Assembly (NCBI GenBank): GCA_949741925.1
Contig: CATJOY010000048.1
Coordinates: 1-64,000 of the forward strand
DNA length: 64,000 bases
Direction of reading: 5' to 3'
Source: an uncultured Desulfovibrionaceae bacterium
GTDB taxonomy: Bacteria > Desulfobacterota > Desulfovibrionia > Desulfovibrionales > Desulfovibrionaceae
The notes beneath the pieces were generated by a model. It worked only from the letters and a program-made list of their open reading frames with translations, was not told where the DNA came from and did not search any database. Of the stretch, positions 46,879 to 55,558 are shown one piece after another. Made by a program: the position numbers and the translations under genes. Within the stretch, counting starts at the first letter, position 1; the number at the start of each line of letters is the position of its first letter.

Positions 46879-47175
46879 ATGGCCATGGTTATCGGACTTT
46901 TGCGGGTCGAATACCGCTTGCACGGCAACACCTCCCTCAAGGATAAACGCAAGGTTGCCAACAGTCTGAAGCAAAAAGTGCGCAACAAGTTCAACGTCTC
47001 CATTGCCGAAGACGGCAGTGAAGATGATATGGACAGACTCGCCCTTGCCGTTGTCAGTGTCAGTAACGACGGCAAGCATATGCAAAGCCGGCTGACCAAC
47101 TGCCTCTCCATGATGGAAGCGGTTTGCCCGGAAGAAATGGTTTACAGCGATATTGAATTTCTAGGGCCGGAGTAG
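46879..47175 (+). CDS. DUF503 (YlxP-like) protein
   Basis: A 98-residue protein: VIGLLRVEYRLHGNTSLKDK followed by RKVANSLKQKVRNKFNVSIAED is the family signature. YlxP-type genes usually sit between infB and rbfA and are linked to ribosome maturation, without a settled function. GAGGTGAGG lies before the start. Confidence 0.85.
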   Translation: MAMVIGLLRVEYRLHGNTSLKDKRKVANSLKQKVRNKFNVSIAEDGSEDDMDRLALAVVSVSNDGKHMQSRLTNCLSMMEAVCPEEMVYSDIEFLGPE

Positions 47176-47519
47176 CGCAATCTCCCTTTCCCGTATTCCG
47201 TTGTCGAATATGAGGGCAGGACACCGGGCTCCGAAGGGGTACAGAGCGCTTCTCCGTCTGCTCAGAGCCGCGAGGAATGCCGGAGCTGGCTCCGGTTCAG
47301 CCATAGAGGCAATAATCGCTCCGGCAACGGGAAAAGCATCCCCATAACGGCATACAGATGGAGGCTGCTTCCCTCTTGTAGCCCAACGTATCTCTCCTGA
47401 TACAATGCCCGGCCCTGTGAAATGGGATGCACCAAGACCAGCACAATTTTCGTAGACGGACTTGCCCGCCGTTACGTGAACATCAAAAGACGGAACATGC
47501 TCTAACGGATGGAACACCT
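47176..47519. other. Gene-free interval where rbfA is expected
   Basis: Between DUF503 and nrnA related genomes usually carry rbfA. All three plus-strand frames were read; none gives RbfA-like sequence, and stops interrupt them. A minus-strand open frame of 118 codons (47161-47517) has no family match. The stretch may be a remnant of a replaced or lost gene. Confidence 0.55.
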
Positions 47520-48530
47520 ATGGCCTTTACCTTTGCTTCGGAACATCTGCTGGATGCCTTAGATCGCTCGCGCCGCATCCTGGCCACTACCCACGCCAAC
47601 CCCGATGGCGATGCTCTCGGCTCGCTAACCGCCTTTGCCAGAATTATGCAAGCCCGGGGGAAAGAACTCCGTCTCTATTGCCTCTCCCCGCTGCCGGATC
47701 ACCTGACCTGGCTCCCCCTGCCCTCTCCGCTGACGGCCTCGTTGGATGCTCTTGAGGACTGGCAGCCGGATACCGTAGTGCTGGTGGATTGCGCCGATGA
47801 AAAAAGAGCCGGCGAGGCCATCAGAGAACTGGTCATGCGGCCGAAGGCAGAACGCTCTTTCAAGACAGTGTGCATAGACCACCATGTAGGCAACTCCCTT
47901 TTTGCGGATTTTTCCTGGGCAGATCCCGCCTATTGCGCTACCGGGGCCATGATGGGCGAACTGGCTCGATACTACGGACTGCCTCTCACTGCGGACCTCG
48001 GCGAAGATATTTATCTGGCCTTGGTCTCGGATACCGGCAGTTTCACTTACGCAAACACCAACGCTCAAGCCCTGGAAATGGCCTCTGAGATAGTGCGCGG
48101 CGGGCTCTGTTTGGCCTCCTTCTCCGAGCGCAGTAATAACAACTGGTCACTCGGACGCATGCATCTTTGGGGGCAATTGATGCGCGAGGTGCGCATGGAA
48201 TGCGGCGGCAGCGTTGTAGTCAGCATCGTGACGGACGATCATTTGCGGCGTTTCAATCAGCCTGCAAGCGCTCTGGAAGATTTTGCCTCCTGGTTGCGGC
48301 GTCTCAAGGGCGTCAAGGTAGTCCTCTTTGTCAGAACGGCTCCTCGCGGCAGTAAGGTCAGCCTGCGTTCCATGGGCGACGTGGATGTACGGGAAATTGC
48401 CGCTTCTTTGGGAGGCGGCGGCCATACCGCGGCAGCGGGCGTGGATATGGCCGGCCCTCCTGAGGAGGCGGCCGCCCTGGCCCTCAAGGCCATATGCCGC
48501 GCCATGGGATTGGAACGGAGCAACCTGTAG
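47520..48530 (+). CDS. nrnA: DHH-family bifunctional oligoribonuclease / pAp phosphatase
   Basis: Degrades short RNA oligomers and 3'-phosphoadenosine 5'-phosphate. The 336-residue protein has the DHH-domain metal motifs THANPDGDALGSL, VDCADEK and CIDHHVGN, plus the DHHA1 GGGGHTAAAG. pAp removal is useful where PAPS-dependent sulfation or sulfate assimilation occurs. ATG 47520 is preceded by GGATGGAA. Confidence 0.9.
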   Translation: MAFTFASEHLLDALDRSRRILATTHANPDGDALGSLTAFARIMQARGKELRLYCLSPLPDHLTWLPLPSPLTASLDALEDWQPDTVVLVDCADEKRAGEAIRELVMRPKAERSFKTVCIDHHVGNSLFADFSWADPAYCATGAMMGELARYYGLPLTADLGEDIYLALVSDTGSFTYANTNAQALEMASEIVRGGLCLASFSERSNNNWSLGRMHLWGQLMREVRMECGGSVVVSIVTDDHLRRFNQPASALEDFASWLRRLKGVKVVLFVRTAPRGSKVSLRSMGDVDVREIAASLGGGGHTAAAGVDMAGPPEEAAALALKAICRAMGLERSNL

Positions 48531-48551
48531 TAACATAAAGGAGAATGGGTA

Positions 48552-49712
48552 ATGGCCTACCAGGATTTCCCGTGGCAGCCGGGGGGCTCGCAGAGTTTCA
48601 ACAAGCTTCTGGCCCTATCCTTGCCTGCTCTGCAAGGCAAATCAGTGCTGGATGTGGGCTGCAATGCAGGCTTTTTCTGCGGCTGGGCGGCTTTTCAAAA
48701 GGCCTCGCGGGTCAAAGGCATCGACAAGAGCCCAAGCTTTATTGACCAGGCCAGAACCTGGTTTCCCGAATGCTCCTTCAGTTGCATGGATTGGAACAAT
48801 CTTGGCCGAGAACGCTTTGACGTTATCCTCTGTCTCTCCGCTATCCACTACGCCGAAGATCAGAAACAGATGATCGATCTCCTGATGAGCCGCTGTAATC
48901 CGGAAGGCCTTCTGGTACTCGAACTGGGTGTGGCCGAAGGAGACGCGGAAGAATTTATCCCTGTGGAACGGCGCATCACTGCCACAACCACGGATACGCG
49001 GCTCTTCCCCACAGAACCCATGCTGCGCCGCTTGCTGGCGGACTACTCCTTTAAATACATGGGCCGAAGCGTCTCCCAGGCAGGCGATCCGACGCCCCGC
49101 CACGTTTACCACATCCACCATAAAAAGCCCCTGGCCGTGCTCCTTCTGGATGAGCACTATGCGGGCAAATCCAGTTTTGTCGAAGCCGTTATCAAGCCCG
49201 GCCTTACCCGTATTTTCAGGGAACGCGTCTACCATCAAATTGCAGACGGCGAACTCCCCGCCAGCCCCGCCCTGCAAAATCTTATGGTTTACGAACCGGG
49301 CACCCGGCACATGATCCCGCCCCGAATCACCCGGGCCGTGTGCAAAGCCGGGCTGTTGCCTGAACTGATGGCGGTCTTCGCTTCCCTGACCGGCAAAAAC
49401 GATGCCGTTATTGAACACTACATCCCGGAGGAATACCGGCTGGAAGCCTGTGAACTCTTGGAGCAGGCCGGGTTTTATGTGGTTGATATCGCCCTTTTCG
49501 CTGCCCGAAAAAAGCCCTGGTTCACCCGACGGCCGCCCTATGCCCGCTATCTTTCCTACCTGGAATACCTGAAAGAGATCAGCACCATCGACGAAGATGC
49601 CTATCTTGCGGCCAATCCGAGCGTGGCTCAAGCGGTGGCCGAAGGAATCATGCCCAGCGGGCAATACCACTACTGGCACTTCGGCAAACGGGAAAAGCGC
49701 AAAGTAAAATAG
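48552..49712 (+). CDS. Multidomain protein: SAM methyltransferase, P-loop-like domain, C-terminal surface-glycan motif
   Basis: A 386-residue protein with three parts. Residues 28-195 form a class I methyltransferase (SVLDVGCNAGFFCGW, CLSAIHYAED). Residues 193-330 resemble a P-loop domain; the loop LLLDEHYAGKSSFVE has GKS but lacks the first glycine of Walker A. Residues about 350-380 (DAYLAANPSVAQAVAEG, then HYWHFGKREKR) match a short motif found in glycan-cluster proteins of other proteobacteria. AAGGAG precedes the ATG; it follows nrnA by 21 bases. Function unknown, perhaps glycan modification. Confidence 0.6.
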   Translation: MAYQDFPWQPGGSQSFNKLLALSLPALQGKSVLDVGCNAGFFCGWAAFQKASRVKGIDKSPSFIDQARTWFPECSFSCMDWNNLGRERFDVILCLSAIHYAEDQKQMIDLLMSRCNPEGLLVLELGVAEGDAEEFIPVERRITATTTDTRLFPTEPMLRRLLADYSFKYMGRSVSQAGDPTPRHVYHIHHKKPLAVLLLDEHYAGKSSFVEAVIKPGLTRIFRERVYHQIADGELPASPALQNLMVYEPGTRHMIPPRITRAVCKAGLLPELMAVFASLTGKNDAVIEHYIPEEYRLEACELLEQAGFYVVDIALFAARKKPWFTRRPPYARYLSYLEYLKEISTIDEDAYLAANPSVAQAVAEGIMPSGQYHYWHFGKREKRKVK

Positions 49713-49727
49713 CGTCCATGCCGCCAG

Positions 49728-49800
49728 CGGCCGGGATTGTCCCGGACCCCGCCAGGGGAGGGGGAATCATTTCCCCCTATCCCCCCTCAGACGGAGGAGT
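49728..49800 (-). repeat. Dispersed GC-rich intergenic repeat, inverted copy
   Basis: Read on the minus strand it repeats the 25828 unit in order: G-run, GGGGGAAATGATTCCCCC, CCCTGGCGGGGTCCGGGA, then the CCCGGCCGCTGG end. The core hairpin has mutated. The rest of the 49713-50097 interval, between two convergent units, has no supported gene. Confidence 0.6.
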
Positions 49801-50097
49801 TCTCTATTCTCCCGCGGAAGGGAGACGCAACAACCTCGTTTCTCTCCCTGTAAAAAACCTAGGGGAAGATACGGGGCAGAGAGCATATGCCCGGGGCAAG
49901 ACAATGCACCACGCGGGGCGGCTTACAAAGCGTAGAAAGGCAATACCCTTTGCTGCAAAGCCGCCTTTTCCTCCGGCAACATCAGCCGGGAAAAGCAGAT
50001 GCGGCATACCCTCATGAAGCGTTTGTCCGCTTTTTCCATCTCCTTTACTGAAAAAATATGCGGCTTTTTGCGGACACAACGTCTTTCGGAGCCGCCC

Positions 50098-50844
50098 CTA
50101 AAGAATTTGCTTGAGAAACTGCCGCAACCGCGGATGCCGTGGATTGCCAAAGAGTTCAGCAGGCGGGGCGATTTCCAGAATTTCACCGTGATCCATGAAC
50201 ACGATGCGATCAGCGACTTCCCGGGCAAAGCCCATTTCGTGGGTGACTACAACCATGGTCATGCCCTCCCGGGCCAGCGTCACCATCACATCCAGCACCT
50301 CGCCGATCATTTCCGGATCCAGCGCCGATGTCGGCTCATCGAAAAGCATAATTTTGGGCTGCATAGCCAGAGCTCGGGCTATGGCCACGCGTTGTTGCTG
50401 GCCTCCGGAAAGCGTGGCCGGGTATGTTGCGGCCTTATCCAGCAGGCCTACTTTCAACAGAAGCGCTTTAGCTCGTTCCTCCGCCTCCTTCCGCGATACG
50501 CCTCGCAGCTTGAGGGGAGCAAGCGTAAGATTTTGCAGCACGGTTTTGTGAGGGAACAGGTTAAAGCTTTGGAAGACCATACCCAGATCTTGACGAATAG
50601 TATTGATGTCGTTCCGCGGATCATTGATATCCAAGCCTTCGACCACAATGGACCCCGCGCTTATGGTTTCCAGGCGGTTGATGGAGCGCAGCAAGGTGGA
50701 TTTGCCCGACCCTGAAGGACCGATAATCACTACCCGTTCTCCGGCGGCCACGTCGAGGCTTACGCTCTTTAAGGCCGCCAGAGTACCGTACAATTTGCTA
50801 ACCTGCCTGATGGCAATCACGGGATCATTTGCGATTTCGCTCAT
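50098..50844 (-). CDS. Amino-acid ABC transporter ATP-binding protein (GlnQ-like)
   Basis: Cytoplasmic ATPase, 248 residues, of a polar amino-acid importer. Walker [11 protein letters not shown]-loop [18 protein letters not shown], signature [15 protein letters not shown], Walker [15 protein letters not shown] and H-loop VVTHEMGFA are all present. FQxFNLFPHxT is diagnostic for the polar amino-acid family. Its start overlaps the permease gene by 20 bases. Last gene of the three-gene unit. Confidence 0.94.
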   Translation of the reverse strand: MSEIANDPVIAIRQVSKLYGTLAALKSVSLDVAAGERVVIIGPSGSGKSTLLRSINRLETISAGSIVVEGLDINDPRNDINTIRQDLGMVFQSFNLFPHKTVLQNLTLAPLKLRGVSRKEAEERAKALLLKVGLLDKAATYPATLSGGQQQRVAIARALAMQPKIMLFDEPTSALDPEMIGEVLDVMVTLAREGMTMVVVTHEMGFAREVADRIVFMDHGEILEIAPPAELFGNPRHPRLRQFLKQIL

Positions 50845-51673
50845 AGTAATTCAGCTTTCCTTCCATAAGGCTGACCGCCTTGGACAGAAGCAGGGTAATA
50901 ATAAGGTAGAGCAGGGCAACAACGGTGTAGGTTTCAAAGTAATCAAACGATTCGGCCGCGTATTCTCGAGCACGCCGGAAGAGATCCGTCACGGCCATAA
51001 TCGAAACCAAAGAAGTATCCTTGAGCATAGCGATGAATTCGTTCCCCACCGGCGGCAGGATGGTCCGCAAAGCCTGGGGCAGCACAACATGCCACATGGT
51101 CTGTGCGCCGTTGAAGCCCAAGGAACGTGCGGCTTCGGTCTGCCCGGGAGAAACGGCCAGAATGCCGGCGCGGACAACCTCGCCCATATAGGCGCCGTAA
51201 CAGATGCTTATCGCCACCACGGCCGAGACTAAGGGCGGAACCTGAATGATTTTGCCCAAGGCATAGTAAATGTAAAAAAGCTGCACCAGCAACGGCACGC
51301 CGCGAATTACTTCCACATACGTGGAAGTCAAAAGATTGAGGCACCGGTTGCGGGATAAACGCCCCAGCCCTGTGAGTATGCCCAAAGGAATGGTGCACAA
51401 AAATGAGAAAAACGTGATCTGGAAGGTCACCAGCAACGCATCCGGCATGAAGTTGAACGGGAACATCCGGGAACGATCCGGCTCAAAAAGAAAGGCCATA
51501 ATGTTCCGATAGGTATATTCACCGCTCTCCGCCTCTTGGTGAAACCACAGGTACACCATGGCGATAACGGCCGCGCCAAAGGCTAAAGACCAAGCATTCA
51601 ACCCTCGCTCGCGGGGATCAGGGATGGATGCCCCGTCGGTTACTTCAATACGTACTGGATGCTGGTTGCTCAT
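50825..51673 (-). CDS. Amino-acid ABC transporter permease
   Basis: A 282-residue inner-membrane protein of the HisM/GlnP type. It has an extra N-terminal membrane segment (about 30-45) with a loop to residue 75, then five segments from [20 protein letters not shown]. The ATPase-contact EAA loop reads [21 protein letters not shown]. It lies 63 bases after the binding-protein gene. Substrate cannot be inferred. Confidence 0.93.
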   Translation of the reverse strand: MSNQHPVRIEVTDGASIPDPRERGLNAWSLAFGAAVIAMVYLWFHQEAESGEYTYRNIMAFLFEPDRSRMFPFNFMPDALLVTFQITFFSFLCTIPLGILTGLGRLSRNRCLNLLTSTYVEVIRGVPLLVQLFYIYYALGKIIQVPPLVSAVVAISICYGAYMGEVVRAGILAVSPGQTEAARSLGFNGAQTMWHVVLPQALRTILPPVGNEFIAMLKDTSLVSIMAVTDLFRRAREYAAESFDYFETYTVVALLYLIITLLLSKAVSLMEGKLNYYERNRK

Positions 51674-51736
51674 GATGGCTCCCCGGCCGTGAAAAACTCC
51701 GGAGCCGGCAAAAAGACCGGCCCCGGCTTATAAACG

Positions 51737-52480
51737 TTACTCGCCCAACCATTTTTCAATAATGGGTTTATCCAGTCCTTTGGTTTTTACAGCTTTGATG
51801 CCCGCGTTGAGTTTATCCAAAAGCTCAGTATCGTTTTTACGCAGGGCAAAACCGTAGTATTCCACATCGTCAGTAACAAAGGCTATCTGAAGCGTATCGC
51901 GGTATTCGGCTTTCTTGTTGGCGTAGTATTTGGCTACCGGATCATCACAGATAACCGCATCCAAATTTCCTCTGGCCAGATCTTCAAGGGCCAATCCCAC
52001 TTCATCGTAACTTTTGACAACAGCTTTAGAGCGAGCCTTGGGCAAAGCCTGGATAAGCCCGGTCGTGCCAATTTGGCCGCCCACCTTTTTGCCGTCCAAA
52101 TCTGCCATCGTTTTGATATCCGAGCCGGCCGGAACCACCACGGCCTGGCGGATTTCACAGTAGGGTTCAGAAAAGGCCATGGCCTTCTTGCGTTTATCGG
52201 TGATGGTCACGGAAGAGGCGATAATGTCAGCCTGGTTAGAACCTAAAGCGGCAAAAATACCATCCCACGCCGTGTTGCGCACGTCCACCGCAAAGCCACC
52301 TTCTTTGGCCGCCGCCTTGATATAGTCAACGGAGTATCCTTCTACCTGCTTTTCAAGGCTCATGCTTTCCATGGGCGGCCATGTGGCGTCGGAGGCCACG
52401 ATATAAACCTTTTCGGCGGCAAAGGCTCCGGAAACCATCAGAAAAATCGCCGCCAAGGCGGCGCATATACTGTTTTTCAT
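51737..52480 (-). CDS. Amino-acid ABC transporter substrate-binding protein
   Basis: A periplasmic binding protein of 247 residues. The signal peptide is clear (MKNSICAALAAIFLMVSGAF, cleavage after AFA). The mature SBP_bac_3 domain has DATWPPMESMS, VEGYSVDYIKAAAKE, DIIASSVTITDKRKKAMAFS and GTTGLIQAL. Such proteins bind polar or basic amino acids. GGAGT lies before the ATG at 52480; a longer reading is not needed. First gene of the transporter unit. Confidence 0.93.
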   Translation of the reverse strand: MKNSICAALAAIFLMVSGAFAAEKVYIVASDATWPPMESMSLEKQVEGYSVDYIKAAAKEGGFAVDVRNTAWDGIFAALGSNQADIIASSVTITDKRKKAMAFSEPYCEIRQAVVVPAGSDIKTMADLDGKKVGGQIGTTGLIQALPKARSKAVVKSYDEVGLALEDLARGNLDAVICDDPVAKYYANKKAEYRDTLQIAFVTDDVEYYGFALRKNDTELLDKLNAGIKAVKTKGLDKPIIEKWLGE

Positions 52481-52903
52481 GTGGGACTCCTTGCGTTTGT
52501 ACCCTATGAAACAACGTCCAGCCCGAACACCTTCCACAACCTTGCGCGGAAACCGTGTTCTCCCGGGCAAAATTATATTCTTGGAGGAATACTTCTTGCC
52601 TGTCAATACGCTATATACTGTCTGAACAAATACTCTTTAAGGAGGAGTGGATCACGATAAAATTTTGAGGGCTGCTCTTTCCTTCCTGCAGGGAAAAACC
52701 TCCTCTCCCACCAGGCGTTATAGATCACTCTTGTATCTGCGCCGCCCAGCAGGGCCGGCGGAATCTGAAAGCGCCGGCCGTAAGCAGAGCATGAGCCGCC
52801 TTGCCGGGCATAGCTCCGCCTTCTTCAGAAGCCCCCATCCGCGGGCGGGATATAAGGCAGCGCCCCCATCGCCCTTTAATCCGCTGCCGCGCCTGATGAG
52901 GCA
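52481..52903. other. Divergent intergenic region transporter / trpB
   Basis: No gene is supported. A GC hairpin GGCCGGCG/CGCCGGCC spans 52753-52779. AT-rich sequence near 52575-52630 probably holds the minus-strand transporter promoter, but TTGACA (52611-52616) and TATAAT (52582-52587) on that strand are 23 bases apart, too far for a standard promoter. Confidence 0.5.
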
Positions 52904-52932
52904 TTGACAAACAGCGTTCTTAAGGGTATGAA
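52904..52932 (+). promoter_or_regulatory. Promoter of the trp leader and trpB
   Basis: TTGACA (52904-52909), 17-base spacer, TATGAA (52927-52932). Transcription should begin near 52939, so the ATG inside the -10 box cannot start the leader peptide. No TrpR operator was recognised. Confidence 0.85.
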
Positions 52933-52951
52933 AAACGGCATGAATATGAGC

Positions 52952-52987
52952 ATGAAAGTTTCCGGTCAGTGGTGGCGGCTCTCATAA
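52952..52987 (+). CDS. trpL: trp operon leader peptide
   Basis: An 11-residue peptide MKVSGQWWRLS with two adjacent tryptophan codons (TGG at 52970 and 52973). In-frame ATGs at 52946 and 52940 could lengthen it slightly. Ribosome stalling at the Trp codons when charged tRNA-Trp is scarce would favour the antiterminator. The downstream pairing pattern is that of a classical attenuator, which makes a chance reading frame unlikely. Confidence 0.85.
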   Translation: MKVSGQWWRLS

Positions 52988-53066
52988 AGAGTGCCGCGCT
53001 GAATTCGTGTCCTGAAAACACATCCAATAAACGCGGCAGTGGCTTACTGACCGCGTTTCTTTTTTC
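52970..53066 (+). promoter_or_regulatory. trp transcription attenuator
   Basis: Four pairing segments are visible. Segment 1 GCGGC (52975-52979) pairs with segment 2 GCCGC (52993-52997). Segment 2 TGCCGCG (52992-52998) can instead pair with segment 3 CGCGGCA (53032-53038). Segment 3, from AAACGCGG (53029-53036), also pairs with segment 4 CCGCGTTT (53051-53058), which is followed by CTTTTTTC to form a terminator. Pairings 2:3 and 3:4 exclude each other. This is E. coli-like attenuation, here placed directly before trpB. Confidence 0.85.
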
Positions 53067-53102
53067 GTGTGTCATGGCCCTGCCGCCCAAAGGAGCAAGT
53101 CC

Positions 53103-54311
53103 ATGTCCGCGATACCACACTATGATCAAATGCCTGATGCCCACGGTTTTTTCGGCGCTTTCGGCGGCCGCTTCGTACCCCCGGCCCTTGAAGGCGTGCT
53201 GGAAGAACTTGAAAAAGCGTACGCCCAATATGGTCAGGCCCCGGATTTCCTCCAAGAATTTCATTTCCTTTTGGAACGCTATTCCGGCAGACCCACCCCC
53301 CTGTTCTTCTGTGAAAACCTAACCCGGAGCCTTGGCGGCGCGCAAATCTACCTCAAACGCGAAGACCTCAACCACCTGGGCGCGCATAAGATCAATAACG
53401 CATTAGGCCAAGCCCTGTTGGCCAAGCGCATGGGCAAGAAAAAGCTGGTGGCCGAGACCGGCGCAGGCCAACACGGGGTGGCCTCGGCAGCGGCCGCCGC
53501 TCTGCTGGGGATGGAATGCGTCGTCTATATGGGCGAAGAAGACATGAAACGCCAGGAACTCAATGTCTTCCGGATGCGCATGATGGGCGCCGCCGTGGTT
53601 CCGGCCATGTCCGGCCAGCGCACCCTCAAGGAAGCCGTAGATGAAGCCCTGGAATACTGGACCCGAAACGCTGCGGATACCTTTTATCTGCTGGGCTCGG
53701 CCGTCGGCCCCCACCCCTACCCTTTGATAGTCCGCAATTTTCAATCCGTCATCGGTCGTGAGGCCCGGGAACAAATCCTCAAAGATCATGGGAAACTTCC
53801 CAAGGCCTGCGTTGCCTGCGTCGGCGGCGGCTCCAACGCCATCGGCTTGTTCCATGCTTTTGTTCCGGACCAGGATGTAGCTCTTATCGGCGTCGAACCC
53901 GGCGGCAAGGGCAACAACCCCGGTGAACACGCCGCCACCATGAACCATGGCACGCCGGGCACCATCCACGGCTTTCGCTCCTATCTTCTCCGTGATGAAG
54001 CCGGCGAGGTGCTGCCGGTCCATTCCATTTCGGCCGGGCTGGATTATCCCGGCGTCGGCCCCGAACACGCCATGCTGCACGATGCCGGCCGGGCCGAGTA
54101 CGTGACTGCTTCCGATAAAGAAGCCTTGGACGCCTTTTTCCTGCTCTCGCGCAGTGAAGGCATCATACCGGCTCTGGAATCGGCCCACGCCCTGGCCCAT
54201 GCCGTAAAAATCGCTCCGAAAATGACGGCGCAGGATGCCCTGCTCATCGCCCTTTCGGGCAGGGGCGATAAAGATGTAACCCAGGTTGCGGCGATGGGCA
54301 AAAACGCCTGA
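53103..54311 (+). CDS. trpB: Tryptophan synthase beta chain
   Basis: Condenses indole and serine to tryptophan with PLP. The 402-residue protein has [19 protein letters not shown], the Schiff-base lysine in [25 protein letters not shown], the phosphate loop VGGGSNAIG, and [13 protein letters not shown]. This is the TrpB1 type that normally partners TrpA. No trpA or other trp gene adjoins it; the next gene is on the other strand. AAGGAG precedes the ATG. Expression is controlled by the attenuator in its leader. Confidence 0.96.
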   Translation: MSAIPHYDQMPDAHGFFGAFGGRFVPPALEGVLEELEKAYAQYGQAPDFLQEFHFLLERYSGRPTPLFFCENLTRSLGGAQIYLKREDLNHLGAHKINNALGQALLAKRMGKKKLVAETGAGQHGVASAAAAALLGMECVVYMGEEDMKRQELNVFRMRMMGAAVVPAMSGQRTLKEAVDEALEYWTRNAADTFYLLGSAVGPHPYPLIVRNFQSVIGREAREQILKDHGKLPKACVACVGGGSNAIGLFHAFVPDQDVALIGVEPGGKGNNPGEHAATMNHGTPGTIHGFRSYLLRDEAGEVLPVHSISAGLDYPGVGPEHAMLHDAGRAEYVTASDKEALDAFFLLSRSEGIIPALESAHALAHAVKIAPKMTAQDALLIALSGRGDKDVTQVAAMGKNA

Positions 54312-54344
54312 TCCGGCTTCCTCGTCCGTACATGATGCGAACGT

Positions 54345-54366
54345 CCCGGGCGGTTTCCCGCCCGGG
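54345..54366. terminator. GC hairpin between trpB and the tct unit
   Basis: CCCGGGCGG-TTTC-CCGCCCGGG, a perfect 9-bp stem lying between convergent genes. The adjacent A-run is on the 3' side of the plus strand, so it is not a standard intrinsic terminator for trpB. Confidence 0.5.
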
Positions 54367-54499
54367 AAAAAACCTGCCATGACGCTGGTTGCAGATGGGC
54401 GGCACCCGGCAAAAACGCATGGTTCGCCGGGTGTGGCTGTGTATGGCGCAGCCCTTTCAGACTGCGGCATTGTGCCGCCTGAGGCGGCACGGAGGCTCT

Positions 54500-55459
54500 C
54501 TATTGAGGCAGCAGCCCGCCGACCTTGGCCAGGTCGTACAACTCCTTATCAAGATGCTGCAGCATGGCGGCGAACGCTTGAGATTCCCTATAGGCGGGAT
54601 ACAGGGATTGTTTAGCCAGTTCGGCCTGGAGGTCGGTATCGGCCAGGACCTGCCGCACGGCCTCCTCCCACCAGCGTACGATATCCTCAGGCAACCCCTT
54701 AGGGCCGTAAAGACCAAGATTGAACGTGGTAATGATGTCATAACCAAGCTCGCGGAACGTCGGCACATCCGGCAACTTGGGGTCCCGTTCTTCCGCGCCG
54801 ACCGCAATGGGAATAATGGTGCCTGCCTCAATGTGCGGCAGGGTCGGGGGAATGGATTGAAAGACCACGTCGACACGACGGCCAAGCTGCTCGTTCAGCC
54901 GATCCATGTCGCCGCCGCTGGCAATGATGTGGAATGTAACACCCCCGGCCTTTTCCACGGCCAACGCGCCAAAGTGCGCCCCGGCGCCGATCTGTACCGG
55001 AAAGCGCAAGCTTTCGGGATTCTCTTTAGCCTTTTCCAGCAAAGCAGGCATGGTGCTGATAGCGGCGTTATCCTTGTGAACATGCAACACTTCATTGAAC
55101 AATAACACATTGCAAATGGGCGTAAAGGCATCCCAGTTCAGAGCCGAAACGCCGGTATGGTGGGCCGTGATCAGGGTCTTATGTTGCCAAAGCAAAGTAT
55201 AGCCATCCGGCCGGGCCTTAGAAGCTTCCAGGTTTCCCGGCGCAGTGCCGCCCCCGGCGATATTGACCACAGCGATACTGACGCCCTTATCCTTTTCAAT
55301 GGCTTTGGCAATAAGACGCGCCGACATATCCGAGGAACCGCCGGCCCCGAAAGGCACAATGATCTTGACGGGTTTTTCCGGATAGGCGGCCAAAGCCGTG
55401 AGCGGAGCCGCCAGCGCAATGCCAAGAGCCAACAGCACCAGACGTGAGAGGTTCAGCAT
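54500..55459 (-). CDS. Tripartite tricarboxylate transporter substrate-binding protein (TctC/Bug)
   Basis: A periplasmic Bug-type binding protein, 319 residues, with signal peptide (LVLLALGIALAAPLTALAA). Family motifs are YPEKPVKIIVPFGAGGSSDM, NIAGGGTAPGN and LPDVPTFRELGYDI. These proteins bind carboxylates for a TctA/TctB membrane pair. Last gene of the unit, after tctA, giving the order B-A-C. Confidence 0.92.
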   Translation of the reverse strand: MLNLSRLVLLALGIALAAPLTALAAYPEKPVKIIVPFGAGGSSDMSARLIAKAIEKDKGVSIAVVNIAGGGTAPGNLEASKARPDGYTLLWQHKTLITAHHTGVSALNWDAFTPICNVLLFNEVLHVHKDNAAISTMPALLEKAKENPESLRFPVQIGAGAHFGALAVEKAGGVTFHIIASGGDMDRLNEQLGRRVDVVFQSIPPTLPHIEAGTIIPIAVGAEERDPKLPDVPTFRELGYDIITTFNLGLYGPKGLPEDIVRWWEEAVRQVLADTDLQAELAKQSLYPAYRESQAFAAMLQHLDKELYDLAKVGGLLPQ

Positions 55460-55558
55460 GAGTCATCTCCTCTAAGGGTTATCACGGACTCGCCGTGGTG
55501 TCGGGCCGAAAAAAGGTCAGGCCGCCGCCGCCCGCGAACCTCCCGTGACGGTCGGGCA

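Noticed and set aside
47161-47517. A 118-codon minus-strand frame between DUF503 and nrnA
   Set aside because: No recognisable motif or ribosome site, and opposite to the operon. It is noted only as part of the gene-free interval.
52582-52616. TTGACA and TATAAT on the minus strand upstream of the amino-acid transporter
   Set aside because: The boxes are 23 bases apart, too far for a standard promoter.
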